This document shows positions 1-12,618 of a DNA stretch of 64,000 nt, one piece after another. Position 1 is the stretch's first letter. Each line of letters starts with the position of its first letter. The notes beneath the pieces were generated by a model, which worked only from the letters and a program-made list of their open reading frames with translations, made no database searches and had not been told where the DNA came from. This stretch comes from Enchytraeus crypticus (taxonomy: Eukaryota > Annelida > Clitellata > Enchytraeida > Enchytraeidae). The DNA lies in assembly GCA_905160935.1 (NCBI GenBank), contig CAJHZI010000641.1:1-64000 (forward strand), written 5' to 3'. Both the position numbers and the translations under genes were made by a program.

Positions 1-582
1 TTTTTTAGCTCATACGTAATAAAGACAAGAATAGAACAATAAAAATACTATTGCACCAATAGTAAATATTCTCAACAGACTTTTGTTTTGTACAGTATTA
101 TTTGTTTGCAATTTATAAGCAGCCAACTTCTGCAGTGTCCATTTATTTTCCAATTTCTTTACTACCAAACTATATTTACAATATGCTGATAATTATTGTA
201 AAAATCTGGTAGAAGGGTAGAACATCTCCATCCTGAACATGGATACGGGCGTCGAAAAACTTGGTAAGATTTGCATTTTGCACGTAATTTCTTATCGTTC
301 CACTTCATGAGCTTTTAACTTACTGTGCACTTCACCATTTTTATAATTAACACTTTGAAGGTTATTTTATAATATAGTGATGCAGAAGGCTAAAGCTCAT
401 GATTACCAATTTAACTGTTTTATATAGCCAACTCAAACAAAAGTTCATATTCATAGCGTTGTAGATTTTTTACATTTTCTTTAACGCATGTAATGAAAAC
501 AAATGAAAGCATAGCGGACAACCAATTGAAACATAACCAATTCGATATGCTTGTCGGCGATACTGGAAGCAAGCTGCACCTC

Positions 583-802
583 AATGGCACAAGAGCTCCA
601 CCACAACGGTACCATAGCTGTACGACAATGGAACTACAGCTCCACTACAATGGCACAAAAGCTCCACCAGAATGGCACCATAGATCCACAACAATGACAC
701 CAAAGATCAACAATAATGGCACCAGAGCTCGACTATAATGGCACCAGAGCTCCACCACAATGGCACCAGCGCTCCAGCACAATGGCCATAGAGCTCCCCA
801 GG
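583..802 (+). repeat. 22-bp minisatellite, left arm
   Basis: About ten imperfect copies of a 22-bp unit built around AATGGCACCAGAGCTCC. The unit length is not a multiple of three, so the open frames across it are repetitive peptides with no sign of being genes. The copy in the right arm lies at 24,946-25,165. Confidence 0.85.
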
Positions 803-1384
803 CTAGAACTTACCTTGTGCTCAAACTATGAATGGACCGCTAAATCAGATTTTTACCGGGCGCTCCTACCCGCTCACACTCACTTCACCACTGAGGTAGG
901 TTACTGTCTCCCTTGTTATAGCGGACTACTCGCAACATTCCACAATTTTTGGCGAAGCAGTGTTAGTCAACAGCCGTAAGAGGTTTTGTTGTCATAAATT
1001 ATCTATTAATGTTACTCATCGTTAATGGGACAGCTTAGATGCCAACACAAAGTAAGTTAGCGTTCATCATCGATTGATGATACCCGCTAATATTTGCAAA
1101 TTTCTTCAATAAATTAAAAATTAGACGTAATCTGTTGCATCACAATCGATGCCTATATTTTAAAAGTAAGAAGATCCAGTTTAGTTTCTTTCCTTAGATG
1201 AATGTCATTTACAATAAAATGACATTAAACAAATTGAAAAGTTAATCGTCACATCAAATTTCATTTCAATGTTAACTAAATAGGTTATGAACTTTTGATA
1301 AAATTAAGTAATATACTTGTACAGTATATAATATATATATATATATATACAGGTATATATATATAATATGATATATATATACAT

Positions 1385-1387
<3 letters not shown>
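803..1387. other. No recognisable feature
   Basis: AT-rich DNA with no supported gene or repeat apart from short (TA)n runs near 1,330-1,380. The mirror stretch is 24,361-24,945. The first 582 bases of the arm and their mirror are likewise featureless. Confidence 0.5.

Positions 1388-1441
<54 letters not shown>
1388..1441. repeat. (TA)n microsatellite, left arm
   Basis: A TA dinucleotide run of about 54 bp directly before a SINE fragment. The mirror copy at 24,307-24,360 has the same length. Confidence 0.9.
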
Positions 1442-1445
<4 letters not shown>

Positions 1446-1451
1446 TGAAAT

Positions 1452-1519
1452 GACATCGTCACTGACATCGCTTTTGAGCGAGGAAACTGACATTAAAATT
1501 AGCTTCACCAGCTTTTGAA
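1452..1519 (+). mobile_element. tRNA-SINE (family B) 3' fragment
   Basis: Only the body and tail of SINE family B remain: GACATCGC, a short GAGxGAGGAAACTGAC segment and the AGCTT(C/T)ACCAGCTTTT end. It matches the 3' half of the complete copy at 60,094-60,230. The tRNA-like head is missing. Confidence 0.7.
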
Positions 1520-1952
1520 AGACCTATGCGTGTACAGTGTATATACAGAAAGTACTTCTTCGTTTATTGCATTATTATTTGATTGACAGCAGATAGCTAC
1601 AATATATAATAAGACATACATGTACATGTAGCAATGCAAAAGCAAGTAGCTTATTAGTCAGATTTAAAATGGTTGCAGTATTGAAGCATTAGTTAATTTC
1701 AAACGAATTAAGAAGTTTTTATTATTCAATGAGCTATAGTTTGGTTGTAGATTGTATGTATTGTGTAAATAGATTAATTAAAGCAGTAATTTAATTAAAT
1801 TATAAGGTGTCAATATTATTTTAGTTTTCCGGCTCTTGAATATTTTATAGATATGCAATTGATTGAATTTCTTAAATAAATTAGTAGAAGATATCCAGTT
1901 ATATAAAAGGGATTTATTTAGATCAGCCAGATTATTTAGAGTTTGGAAGTCA

Positions 1953-2064
1953 AAAGCTAGATGTAATGCTAATGTTAACGTCGGTTTCCTCACTCGAAAG
2001 CGATATCAGTGGCGAGAGGGCCCAGGATTTGAACCCCGTATATACTGATCGGCGGTCGAATAAT
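1953..2064 (-). mobile_element. tRNA-SINE (family B)
   Basis: Minus-strand copy of SINE family B. The box-B-like segment reads GGTTCAAATCCTGGG on the minus strand, followed by the GATATCGCTTTCGAGTGAGG body and the GTTAACATTAGC tail. The extreme head beyond the box-A part is degenerate. Confidence 0.75.
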
Positions 2065-3193
2065 AGAAGTCAACAACCGAAATAAACTATTATATAGATA
2101 TTTTGCTAAAGTAGGATGAAAAAAATTGGATCTACCTTGAAAAATATTAGGTATTGAATATTCTTGTGATTAATTGTGTTTATTTGTTTAGTTCATCACT
2201 TCTATTCATTCGGAAGAAGGTGGTTTAACCGTACTAGTGTTAGAAAGATCTAGTTCATATTTACTACGGATTCGTCCCATGAATCAAAGACTGGTGGCCG
2301 GACATCTAACCTATATTTTACATCTGAAATTACAACTCGGAGACTGTGCTTAAACATTAACGAATACATTCAGAAAACACAAGCATATACAAATACAAAT
2401 GATCACTGAGCTAAACAGTTATAAGTTCTCAGCCTGCTAAAATTAAAGTAATTCTTTCGCGAAGCTAAGCTATAGTCACTCACTTAAAATATTAAATTAA
2501 TTTATCATACCTTACCACACCTACTACTTACGCTTCCTTAAGAGACGACTAAGACAGAATGAGATAAAAAGACAGACTAGAAAGAAAGAAAGACGAAAGA
2601 TGGTAAGAACCACCTAATAGCTAGAGACCGACTCTGAATTATCTTAACAAAGGAAAGTGGAATACTACTTAGCGAGAAACCAAATATATATTTAAAGGCC
2701 AACTGAACAAGATATAAAACTAGTCGAAACTGACGTTAAAAACACATTCAACGAAGCTATTCTGTTACAGTAAGTAACAAATTTGTGTAGTCTAACTATA
2801 TGTTTATTTGCTACTTCGTTTACTTTATTTCTTTTGTTTACATTATATGAATAAAACTTTCGTTGACTTGTATAGCAATGCAAAACAAAGAAATTTAAAA
2901 AATATGCTGATATAATGGATAATTGGTTAGATTACACTATGGGAAAAGTTCAGATATTTTGCATACACGAGTTTTATGTTAACTACCTTTCGTATTGTAA
3001 ACAAAGCGAGGGTAATGCTATATTGATAAATCTAATTCTGAAAATATATCGCTGAATATTTATTGTATTTGTGAAGTTTAAAATGTAGGGCCTACTTCGA
3101 TGCATCTATTCGAATTTTGTTAAAATATAATATTTAACACAACAGCTAAGAGTAAAAATATTACTGATAAAAAAACTAGAAGCTAAAATCAAA
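2065..3193. other. No recognisable feature
   Basis: AT-rich DNA without supported coding potential; the small open frames here are AT-rich chance frames. Mirror stretch: 22,555-23,683. Confidence 0.5.
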
Positions 3194-3570
3194 ATGGCTA
3201 CCGGGGTATCAGAAAACATTGATTCTAATTTTGTGATCGGAGATACAAGCGGAAAATCAACACCACCTTCGACATACTCAAACACTGCCGATCCATTGAA
3301 CATATCTGGAAAATCTACTGATTCAGACGCTCTACACTGGCAGCTATAAAAATCTGGCTATGCGGTTTTTCCACCTCCGGGTTCAGAATTTCCGAAATCT
3401 CCAATGGGATTCTTTGTTCCTAACGATGATGCAATGTTTATTCCTAAAGGCACTTACGAGATTATGACCGTCAAAGTAAGGAAATCATTTGTGAAGCAGA
3501 TGGTTCTAGCTTTTGTAGTCTTTTATTTCATCTCGTTGTCCATTGGGACAGGCTGCCTTTCGTCTTGCAG
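3194..3570 (+). pseudogene. CD225/dispanin-like first exon, broken (left arm)
   Basis: From the ATG at 3,194 one frame runs to a GT splice donor after 3,570, broken by an in-frame TAA at codon 52. The layout copies exon 1 of the intact genes at 38,592 and 56,455. An acidic, Ser/Pro-rich N-terminus is followed by a KSGYAVFPPPGSEF segment equivalent to their PSGYVGVPQSDPGF. Next comes RKSFVKQMVLAF, equivalent to their ESFVKQIVLSC, and then a hydrophobic stretch. The PPxY motif is lost (PPSTY), the core Cys/Pro-Leu-Gly pattern of the CD225 segment is degraded, and the last codons are one base out of phase relative to the intact exons although the TTGCAG|GTGAGT border survives. No matching second exon was found downstream. 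It is a decayed paralogue present identically in both arms. Confidence 0.75.
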
Positions 3571-4039
3571 GTGAGTAGGCCTAAATTGGTTCGTTAGAAC
3601 CATTTGCAATTAAAGCAAAATGTTACGCTATGCTGAGCATGCAGCATTCTAACTTATTAAAGCATAAGTAATGATTGCTTCGGTATCGTATATGTATTGT
3701 ATTAAATCTAAAGCAAAAGCCAAGTTGAGCGTCAGTTACCTGCTGCAAAGCATATAAATGACCGGATATTAACGGTGGAATATTAATACTAGGAAGTCAA
3801 TGGATTTGAAGCATGTACCTGTTGATATGAAAGTCGAACAACCTGACAATTTGTTAACTAATTTTAATTACTCATAACTGCAACTCAAAAGAATAAGTTT
3901 ATTTAATCTCGTTTCTAACTCAAAAAATGTAGCAATCTAAAAATTTTACTTTAAGGCTTTTAATAAATGCAACTAGGTCAACTGCTTAGAGTTGAGATGA
4001 AGCGCTAATACAACATCTCTAATACTGATTCGTATTTTC
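3571..4039. other. No recognisable feature
   Basis: Would be the first part of the intron of the pseudo-exon at 3,194. No acceptor or second exon is recognisable. Mirror: 21,709-22,177. Confidence 0.5.
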
Positions 4040-5064
4040 TAACAATAATAATTAATAATAAGGATAATAATAATAATATTAATAATAGTAATATTAATAT
4101 TAATAATAATAAATACTAATAATGATAAGAAAAATATTAAAGGTTTAACGTCCGTTCATTCATACAAGGATGATAACAGGGACGTCCCCATCATATGTCA
4201 CTACAAATCGATTCACCCCAAATGATCTGGAAAATGTTTGCTGAAGAGAAAGAAAATTGAACGGTGCCGGTCTGGTGATAAAAATCAGTCAAGCAAGATA
4301 AAAAATCTATGGCTGGAAGAAATATGTTTTCAACTTACAATGGAAAGTGTAAGTAGTAAAACATGAGCGATTACCTGAAGGCAGAGAGTTCCAAACAGTA
4401 GGTGCTAAAAATAATGAGCGTCTACATAAAAATTTGAGAATATTAGGAATTTTGAGAAGTTTGGTACCGGAAGAACGAAACTTACGAGAAAGTTGATATT
4501 GGATTTGGAGATCGGAAAGGTAAGAAGGTTTAACAAAGATCAGTGTTTTGAAAATGAACAAAGCGATTCTATACTTTATGCTTTGAACCACAGGAAGCCA
4601 ATGAAGATTATTAAGCCAGGAATTAGAGGTGGCCTGAAGCCTTGAGGATCGACAGACAACAAGTTCTAGAGAATTCTGAACGCATTGTAAACCCATGTGA
4701 GAAGAAGAAGTTAGGCATATAGCAATGAATTAAAATAGTAAAGTTTAGAATGAACAATTGAATTTACAAGAATTATGGATGAATTTGTATCAAGAGATGA
4801 CCATATATGTCTCGTTTAACGGCTGTGAAAGAAAGATGTACGGATAGATGAGATATATGATTTGAAGTCAAAGGTTTTTTCGAATATGACACCAATGTTT
4901 TTATCCTTGAGAGTCGGAGTGAGAGCAATATTTTGAAAACCTACGAAGAATTGGCTACTTTGGTTCTTTGGTGGGGGTATGCCGCTTAATAAATAGTAAT
5001 GTACTATACGTTTAGGTCTATATAAGTATTGACAGAGAAGCGAACGCAACATAGCCATGAACAA
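4040..5064 (-). mobile_element. L2/CR1-like LINE, 5'-truncated (left arm)
   Basis: Minus-strand remnant of a non-LTR retrotransposon. The frame 5,064-4,816 carries the end of the RT palm/thumb (LTPTLKDKNIGVIF, then FDFKSYIS). The frame 4,696-4,307 carries the CR1/L2 C-terminal segment: LHWLPVVQSIKYRIALFIFK, then PSYLSDL, then LAPTVWNSLP. The 3' UTR includes GGGGACGTCCCTG and ACGTTAAACCTTTAAT and ends in an (ATT)n-type tail at 4,040-4,140. Frame breaks separate the two coding pieces. The same 3' end recurs at 46,741-47,057 and in short form at 30,183-30,284. Confidence 0.85.
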
Positions 5065-5941
5065 ACTTTGTCAACAACAGATGAAAGGTTTTGCATTTTC
5101 GGATCAGAATCTATCAGAATATATCATAATTTATAAGGATATGATCCAAGCATGACGAAAATTAGACGTTTATGGCATGCATAATTTAATCATTTTGACT
5201 ATGTTATCTAACTATTTATTTTCGATGTCCATAGTGTAGTCTAACTCAACTTTAGTCACCAGGATCGTCGATCATGAAAGTAAAAAGATATGCTGATATA
5301 AATTGTCATCGGACAATTGACGTCAAACAACTGTCAGCATTTAATTGTAGCTTCCATACTGCTGCATCCCTTTCGAAGAGCATACCTTTAAGCTACTCAG
5401 TAACCCATCATATTTCGGAATTATACGCAATCCAGTAGAACCACTGAAAAGCAACGCAAGCATTGCTCAAGGCAGCAATGTCAAATGCAGCACAAAAGAT
5501 ATGATAACATGCGTATATAAGTAATAATCGCAATCTTATGAGGTATATATATATATATACAGAGATTTAAATAGTCCTAATGTTGAAAAAAACTTGATTA
5601 AATCTTTATTTATGTCGGCAATCAATATGTCATGTTCTGAACTCCCTAAAGGTAAAACAAATAATCAACATTCATTAAGTAAGTTCTCCTGATTAGAGTC
5701 CTCAGCAAAAGAAATAACCACTTTTGAACCTCTTTAAATTAAGTAGTTGGATAAATTTAAATAAGCATAATGTCTTAAGATTAATGCAAAAATGCTTTTG
5801 TTTATCTCCACTCGTAGGATAGGAAAAAATATGGATCGCCATACATTTGAGCTCGTATATGGGCTATAAAAATGTAAGTGAAAAATAAATCTTTTTATGA
5901 CACAGTCTGTATAAATATATATAGGCCTATATATACAGTAT
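5065..5941. other. No recognisable feature
   Basis: No supported gene or repeat. Mirror: 19,807-20,683. A (TA)n tract follows and abuts the mariner remnant. Confidence 0.5.
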
Positions 5942-5942
5942 G

Positions 5943-5992
<50 letters not shown>

Positions 5993-5995
<3 letters not shown>

Positions 5996-6700
5996 GGTGA
6001 CGTAAAAAACAATGATAACACCTGCAAAAAGTTTGAATATCTCAGGCTATTGTTAATATTTTACAATAAAACTGTTACCAATTACTAAAGGACTAATTTT
6101 TGACGGGGTGGCCAATTTTCATCCATTTTGGTACATAAACAGGCCAGTTATGCAAGTTTCAGCAGAACAACCCCCATATTTTTACCTAAAAATGGCGTAA
6201 AGCACCTCCTGCAGTTCTGTCTTGTTTTTAGGCTTCGGCTGGTGTTTCTGATAGAGATGCAGCATGGTTCCCCAGATATGGTAATCCAGAGGATTATGAT
6301 CGGGTGAGCTTGGAGGCCATTCATTCTTCTTGATGTAATCCGAGTTTCTCTCACTGATCCTTTCCTGTGCATGATGAGATGCATCAGCCGGAGCACCATT
6401 CTGCTGAAGGATGAAACCATTGGGTAGAAGAGCATGGCAATCATCAAACAGCTCCGGAAGCAAAGTACAATGAAGTGCAATCTGCCCTTACCGTTGTAGA
6501 AAACTCCATTTTAAGGTAAAAATGGGGGGTTGCTCTGCTGAAACTTGCATAACTGGACAATCTATGGACCAAATTGGATGAAAATTGGCCACCCCACCAG
6601 AAATTAGTCCCTTATTAATTGGTAAAGTTTAATTTACAAATATTAACAATAGCCTGAGATATTCAAACTTTCTGCAGGTGTTATCTTTTTTTTACTCACC

Positions 6701-6703
<3 letters not shown>
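5993..6703 (-). mobile_element. Internally deleted Tc1/mariner element (left arm)
   Basis: 711-bp element bounded by CAGGGTGA at 5,993 and TCACCCTG ending at 6,703, with TA on each side inside (TA)n tracts. The inverted repeats are long, roughly 200 bp per side, sharing AACACCTGCA, AATATCTCAGGCTATTGTTA, GATGAAAATTGGCCACCCC and AACTTGCATAACTGG. The middle (minus strand, 6,463-6,182) encodes the C-terminal half of the transposase: QQNGAPADASHHAQERISE, then NEWPPSSPDHNPLDYHIWG. The second catalytic Asp of the usual QQDGAPAH motif is Asn, and the N-terminal DNA-binding half and first Asp are absent. It cannot make active transposase. Confidence 0.9.
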
Positions 6704-6744
<41 letters not shown>

Positions 6745-6835
6745 TTTAAATACAGTCTATATATAATTATATAAAATTATAGAGGCCAAATATATATATA
6801 TATACATATAAATATATATATATAAATATATATCT

Positions 6836-9035
6836 TAATGCACTGCCTACTGGCAGGTCCATGGTACATAACGCCTCCACTCTTCTCTGTCCTCCGCCTT
6901 CATCTTCATTTCCACATACGAGTGGGTCATTAAATCATCTAACATACCTAATCTCGGCCTGCCCCTGCCTCTTTTTCCTTCCATTCTAACTTGTATGACC
7001 TCCTTTAATAGACCTTCCCCCTTAGAATGTGTCCTATCCATCTCTTCTTCCTATTTCTTAATACATTAATCAACTGTCTATCTGTGCCAACTCTCTCCAG
7101 GACTTCCTCATTTGTAACCTTTTGAGTCCAGCTAATCCTCTCCATTCTTCTCCAAATCCACATTTCCAATGCCACCAGTTTCCTAATATCTTCCTTCCTT
7201 AAGGTCCATGTTTCACATCCATCCAATAGCGTGGTCCAAACCAAAGTTTTCACTATCTTTATCTTTGTGTCTTTCTTTAGACTTTTTGTTAATAGTTCAT
7301 TCTACTACCAAAGGCCGCTTTTGCTTGTGCAATCCTACTGCATATTTCTGTCTCATATTTCCCATCATCGGTTATAGTATGACCCAAATATTTGAAACTC
7401 CTTACCTGTTCCAATTTCGTACTATTTATTGTGATATTTCACCTTTATTATTGGGCACTCTCATAACCTTGGTCTTTTTTTATTAATCATCATGCCATAT
7501 CTTAGGGCCGTATCATTCAGCCTATCCATTATCTTCTGCAATCCAATCTCGCTGCCCGCTACCATTCCTTGGTCATCTGCAAATCGTACATCTTATAACA
7601 AATTCCCTCCTACTTTTATTCCTTCTTCCAAGTCTTCCATAGCTTCCTACATCATTACTTCAGCGTAAATGTTAAACAGCAGCGGCGAAATGCTACAACC
7701 TTGTCTTACTACACGTCATATTTCACCTTCTTCTGAGTATTCTTGTTGAATTTTGATTACTGCTCTTTGAATCATGTACAAGTTCAAAATTAGTTTTCTA
7801 TCTCTCCAGTCAATTCCTATTCTTTTTAAGATATTCATCATCGTTATCCTATCAATCCTGTCAAAGGCCTTCTCGAAGTCTACAAAGCATACAAAAACGT
7901 CATTTCCATATTCTAAGCTTCTTTCGCAAAGAACCCGCATTATTCATATTGCTTCTCTTGTACCGCATCCTTTCCTAAAACCAAATTGTGTCTTGCTCAG
8001 TATCATCTCAGCTTTCGACTGAATGCGATTACTTACTATCTTGAATAAAATCTTCGATGCATGAGGTGTTAAGCTGATTGTTCTGTAATCCGAACACTCC
8101 ACAGCATTGGCTTTTTTTGGAATTGGGATCATCACTGACTCGGTAAAGTCGTCTGGCCAAATACCTGTACTGTACACTTCCATACATACTTCCATTAACT
8201 TTTTGAATGTTTATCCTTCCAACATTTTCAAGAATTCTGCTGGGATTTCATCTATTCCGGCTGCCTTTCCTTTCTTGATACTGTTAATTGCAGAATAAAT
8301 TTCCTCCTTCATTAAATCGGGGCCCCTTCTATCGTTTTCTATGATATTATCTTGTTCTATTTTAAAATCCTCGTGAACTGGTTTCCCAGCCTTATCATAC
8401 AATTCCTCTACATATTCTCTCCATCTTTCTTTTACTTCTTCCAGCTCTGTCTTCAATTCCCCATCTTTGCCCATTATATCAATGTTCTTTGCATCTCCTT
8501 TCTTTTTCATATATGGTTCTTGTTAATATCCTGACTTCCTGGTATAATAGATCCGTCCTCCCTCTTCTTTCACTTCTGCTAAATCATCACACTTTTCACT
8601 CCACCAATGATCTTTTGCTTCTATATTTCCTTCTGCCATGACTGGTGTCAATACTTTTCCATTTCCTTCTTTCATCCATTTTGTCTAGCATCTCGCTTGT
8701 GATCCAAGGTTTTTTAGCTGTATTTGCTTTAGGAAAGCCATAAACTTCTTTGCACCTATTTTAATGGCTTCCTTTAGCTGACACCATCTTTCATTTACCC
8801 CTGTTCTTTCGTAGTCCTTCATTTCCTTAACTTTTCTTTCCACTGCTTTCTGAAACTGACTTCTTTTCTCGTTCAATCCGTTCAAATTCCATCTCTTACT
8901 GCTTTTCTTCTTAAGTATTTTCTTCAGCTGAAGCCCTACTTTTGCCATTACTAGATTGTGGTCTGAATTAATATTGGCTCCTGGATATGCCCTTGAATTC
9001 TTCACACTGTTCCTCTATCGTTGCTTTATCAGAAT
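6836..9035 (-). mobile_element. RTE-like LINE, decayed (left arm)
   Basis: Minus-strand non-LTR retrotransposon with endonuclease and reverse transcriptase, broken by stops and shifts. In coding order: end of the AP endonuclease (SRAYPGANINSDHNLVMAKV, 9,005-8,685) and linker (8,510-8,211, ending GKAAGIDEIPAEFLKML). Then RT fingers/palm (8,195-7,944, YRTISLTPHASKI, TQFGFRKGCGTREAI) and RT motif A (7,940-7,716, FVCFVDFEKAFDRIDRI). Then the C-terminal region (7,253-7,005, LRKEDIRKL, EMWIWRRMERISW) and tail (7,041-6,847, EGKRGRGRPRLGMLDDLM). The 3' end is at CAGTGCATTAAGA. The clade is judged from the RT and GKRGRGRPR tail; close clades are possible. Confidence 0.85.
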
Positions 9036-9036
9036 A

Positions 9037-9123
9037 TAGACTAAAGTATATATCAAGTGAGTATATATTCACATGATATATACTCTATATACTCACTTGA
9101 TATATACTATATATACTCACATG
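9037..9123. repeat. Short copy of the donor-site minisatellite, left arm
   Basis: Units of TATATCAAGTGAGTATATA type in both orientations at the inner end of the left arm. The homologous array in the right arm is about three times longer (16,429-16,705), so the inverted-duplication breakpoint falls within this array. Confidence 0.7.
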
Positions 9124-9148
9124 TATATATATATATATATACAGTATG

Positions 9149-9217
<69 letters not shown>

Positions 9218-9450
9218 GTATATATATATATATATATATATATGTACGTAAGATTATAAATACAGTATATATATATTTATACAGCATGTATGGAGGCCTA
9301 TATACAGGTATATATATATGTATATTTATGTATGTATGTATATATATATATACACACATAATATTATAAATACAGTATATATATGCATATACTGTGTATA
9401 TATATATATATATATGTATATGTATGTATATATATACAATTATACATGTA
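9124..9450. repeat. (TA)n-rich microsatellite block
   Basis: Several (TA)n runs separated by TACAGTATG, TACATATG and similar short spacers. Open frames here are Tyr-Ile repeats and are not genes. Confidence 0.9.
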
Positions 9451-10302
9451 CTGTGCTCGGGTGTGGTTGGATCACTGCAGAATAGGGCAACCGCAAACAA
9501 TCTGTTGCATGTACCTAAGGCAGGAGCGGAGGATGGCAAGAGGGGACCCACGTCACCATGTATTATTTCCCCCAGGATTAAATGGTAATTTTTCCATCTA
9601 ACTGTGGAAGCCAAGGGTAAACCACCCTAGAGGTCATACTTTTCCCAAGCTATAGGCTACATTAAGCATATACTTTGAGAAGGGATTAAAATTTTATCAA
9701 CAATATTAAAATTAAAAAAATATATTTAGTAAACTTAGGAAAAAAGATGTTTATTCATTAAAATTTTGTAATTATATGTATTACGAAACGAATTCTCAAA
9801 AAAGATTAAAGACATATATATTATGATTATAGAATTATAGTAGGAAGGTATAGATAAGTGATTATTTAGAAGAATAATTAGAATATGTTAATTAAAATTA
9901 TAGTTGATAAGCAATAATAAAAAAAAGGGATAAAATAAAGTAAAATGAAGTAGATACTTCAATATTTTATTTTAGAATAATTATTTTTGAATAAATTTAA
10001 ATTAAATATATTATTAAATTTAAATATTAATTATAATACAATTAATTCATATCATAAATTTAATGGCTTCTTACTCTATAATAATTTATTATTATTAATA
10101 TAATTTTATTATTTTGTGATAACTTTAATTTTAAATTTAAATAATTAATACTGTGGCTCTAGGACTGCTCTTGACGGAGCGACAAAAGTAGACATTGAGT
10201 ATGAATAACTACCTTGAACATGCCATTTAACAATCCACTGATGAGAGAGATATAATTATATATGGAATTATATGGAAATTAAATATATAAAAAATTATAT
10301 AT
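9451..10302. other. No gene; extremely AT-rich
   Basis: 9,451-9,640 is a mixed-composition stretch that looks repeat-derived (GGGACCCACGTCACC, GGGTAAACCACC) but cannot be classified. 9,700-10,140 is almost pure A and T. No coding signal. Confidence 0.5.
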
Positions 10303-10305
10303 AAT

Positions 10306-10359
<54 letters not shown>

Positions 10360-10372
10360 AAGAGAAAGAGAG
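10303..10372. repeat. Compound (AT)n(TG)n(AG)n microsatellite
   Basis: Consecutive AT, TG and AG dinucleotide runs. Confidence 0.9.
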
Positions 10373-11404
10373 AGAATCTAAATAAACTTTAACACCCAAA
10401 ATTCCCAAACATATGCTGACTGAACATAGAGACTTGTTATTTGAACCCATTTCTCATACTTACGCCTTTTAGAGATACGCTTTGACAATGGGCCAAGACT
10501 GGCCTATACCATTATGCATTTAGCAGTAAAATGTAGATTTATTACACAGTACTTGCATTAGATTGTGTTGTATTATGATAAAACTGCACAGTTTTCTGTT
10601 GTGTAAATTCGTTACCGTGATGGCGCGCAGCAGATCAAAGTTTCTGGATGATTACAGTCAGATCGTATCCCAAAGACTGCCAGTCCTACTGCATGTCTTA
10701 GTCCGGAGTCATAATGAGAACCGTCATGATCGTCATAATACTTATGTTTAATTTGCAATAATTTAAGTAAGTTTCGCCTACACAAGTTCGCTGTTATAGC
10801 ACGCTATCGTCAGTCATCTACCTGAATCATTAGATATATGGAAAAGACGCCATAGCTAGAGTTGGCACAAGCATTTCAGATTTGGCGCTTGATTTAACAA
10901 ATATTTGATTTTATAGCTTAGCATATACATATATTTTACAATAAATAATGTGATCCTTGTAATGTTGCAAATGCTATGATATCGTAATGATGCTTAAATC
11001 TTCTATTATTTTATTCTCTTATTAGGGCACATGTTAGAGTCTTCGTACCTTTGTGTCCTTTCATTTCATGTGAATTGCTGTACTTTGTGAGACTTTTCTT
11101 GCCCGATTTTGTGAAATGATTGAATCACTTAAATAAATAAATTAAGAAAAAATAAAACTTTTCATAGAATTTCAGGATATGCAGTAGTTTTACTGAAATC
11201 TAGGAGAGTCACGCCTATCTTGACTTAACACTCGATAAACTCGGTCTTCATAGAGTTTCAGTATTTCTGACTTATTGTGAGATCGTATGTATCGTATGCA
11301 TCGTTCAAGCGAAACTGATATATGAGCGTTTAGCTGAACAGGTAAACAATCATTTTGTTACTGTTATAGTTGAGTATATAGTTGAACAGGTTAGTATAAA
11401 CTCT
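10373..11404. other. No recognisable feature
   Basis: No supported gene. Contains only short chance frames. Confidence 0.5.
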
Positions 11405-12224
11405 TACATTGGCCATACACGATACGATTTATTGTACAATTGATCGGTACAGATAAATTGTACAATAAATTGTACAATAAATTTGATCGCGTGTGGGCAA
11501 AACTGACGGGAAAACTGACGAGAGAACTGATGACCTTGACTGCCCACACACGATACGATTTATCTGTACAGATAAATCTGTACAGATAAATTGTACAATA
11601 AATTGTACAATATAACTGACCGTGTGTGGGCAATATTGTACGATATAACTGACGAGTGTCAGTTTTCAAAACTGTCGGGAAAACCATCCAATTTAACTGT
11701 TCAGATATCTGAACAGTTAAATCGTATCGTGTGTGGACGATCAACAAATATATTGTACAATAAGTTTGTCGACATGCTCCGCCCACAGTGACTTCTGGCG
11801 CGCTTGCCGGCCTAAGCTTATTGTTGTTGAGTTATTTAATTAAGATAAAAGTAGGCCTATATAATAATAATGCAATATCATTACTTTTGACAAGCAGAAT
11901 TAATAATTAAAAAAATATGCATCACAATTAAATTTCCATATTGAACTCTTTCATTAAGCTAATTAAAGTTTATAAAAAATCATTGTAACAAATGTATACG
12001 GCAATATAAATATCTCAACGAAAAATATCAGAATTAAACGCATTTTTATCACATTCATCTATTTTACATCAATTATTTACATAATTCACGTATTTTACCG
12101 CGCTTTTATATTCTCTCTCTTTAATGAACGATCAATAAACAGGTCCTACAAAGGCCCATTAAAAGAGTCTATATATAATTAAGAGTCCTCTCTCAATTTA
12201 CTAGTCTGTAGAATTATGACGATG

Positions 12225-12330
12225 TAGATGTTGATGATTACAATAATTATGATGATAATGATGTATGATAATGATGATGATAACGATGAAGATGATGATG
12301 ATAATAATTTTGATGATGATGATATTTATG
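12225..12330. repeat. GAT/ATG trinucleotide microsatellite
   Basis: Imperfect GATGATGATAATGATGAT run of about 100 bp. Confidence 0.85.
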
Positions 12331-12555
12331 TATAATTACTATCAAGACACGATGCTATTAAGTGCTATTACTAGTTAGATCTTCCTGATATTATTTAGCT
12401 AATAAGACAACGTATGCACTCGCCTTTCGTTTTCGATCCATTTCTATTACTACTGCTTATAAATAGAAAACCTGTCCAATAATTGATCCGGACATATATT
12501 TCATGTAGCCAATATAGGCGCCATATATACGTATATACCAACATGTATATATATA

Positions 12556-12557
12556 CA

Positions 12558-12618
<61 letters not shown>

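Larger units (their letters stand above)
1..9123. repeat. Left arm of a 9.1-kb inverted repeat
   Basis: This stretch is the reverse complement of 16,620-25,747. Paired positions sum to 25,748 from the left edge to about 7,250 and to 25,743 from about 7,700 to 9,123, so the arms differ by a net 5 bp of indels. Every open frame compared between 493 and 6,480 is identical in both arms. Differences appear near the inner end, clustered at about 7,200-7,500, with isolated changes near 8,550 and 8,870. The arm begins at the window edge, so its true outer limit is unknown. The shared inner end stops in a short minisatellite where a (TA)n tract begins. It could be a true palindromic duplication or an assembly artefact; the scattered differences argue against simple mirroring. 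Confidence 0.95.

Noticed and set aside
3106..3303. Minus-strand hydrophobic 65-codon frame
   Set aside because: Antisense to the CD225 pseudo-exon; hydrophobicity is a by-product.
4816..5064. Small membrane protein gene with hydrophobic start
   Set aside because: LTPTLKDKNIGVIF plus FDFKSYIS and the downstream LHWLPV segment identify it as LINE reverse transcriptase.
6148..6480. 110-codon open frame in the mariner element
   Set aside because: Out-of-frame shadow of the transposase fragment at 6,182-6,463.
9057..9614. Long Tyr/Ile-rich open frames on both strands
   Set aside because: They are translations of (TA)n microsatellite; no gene signals.
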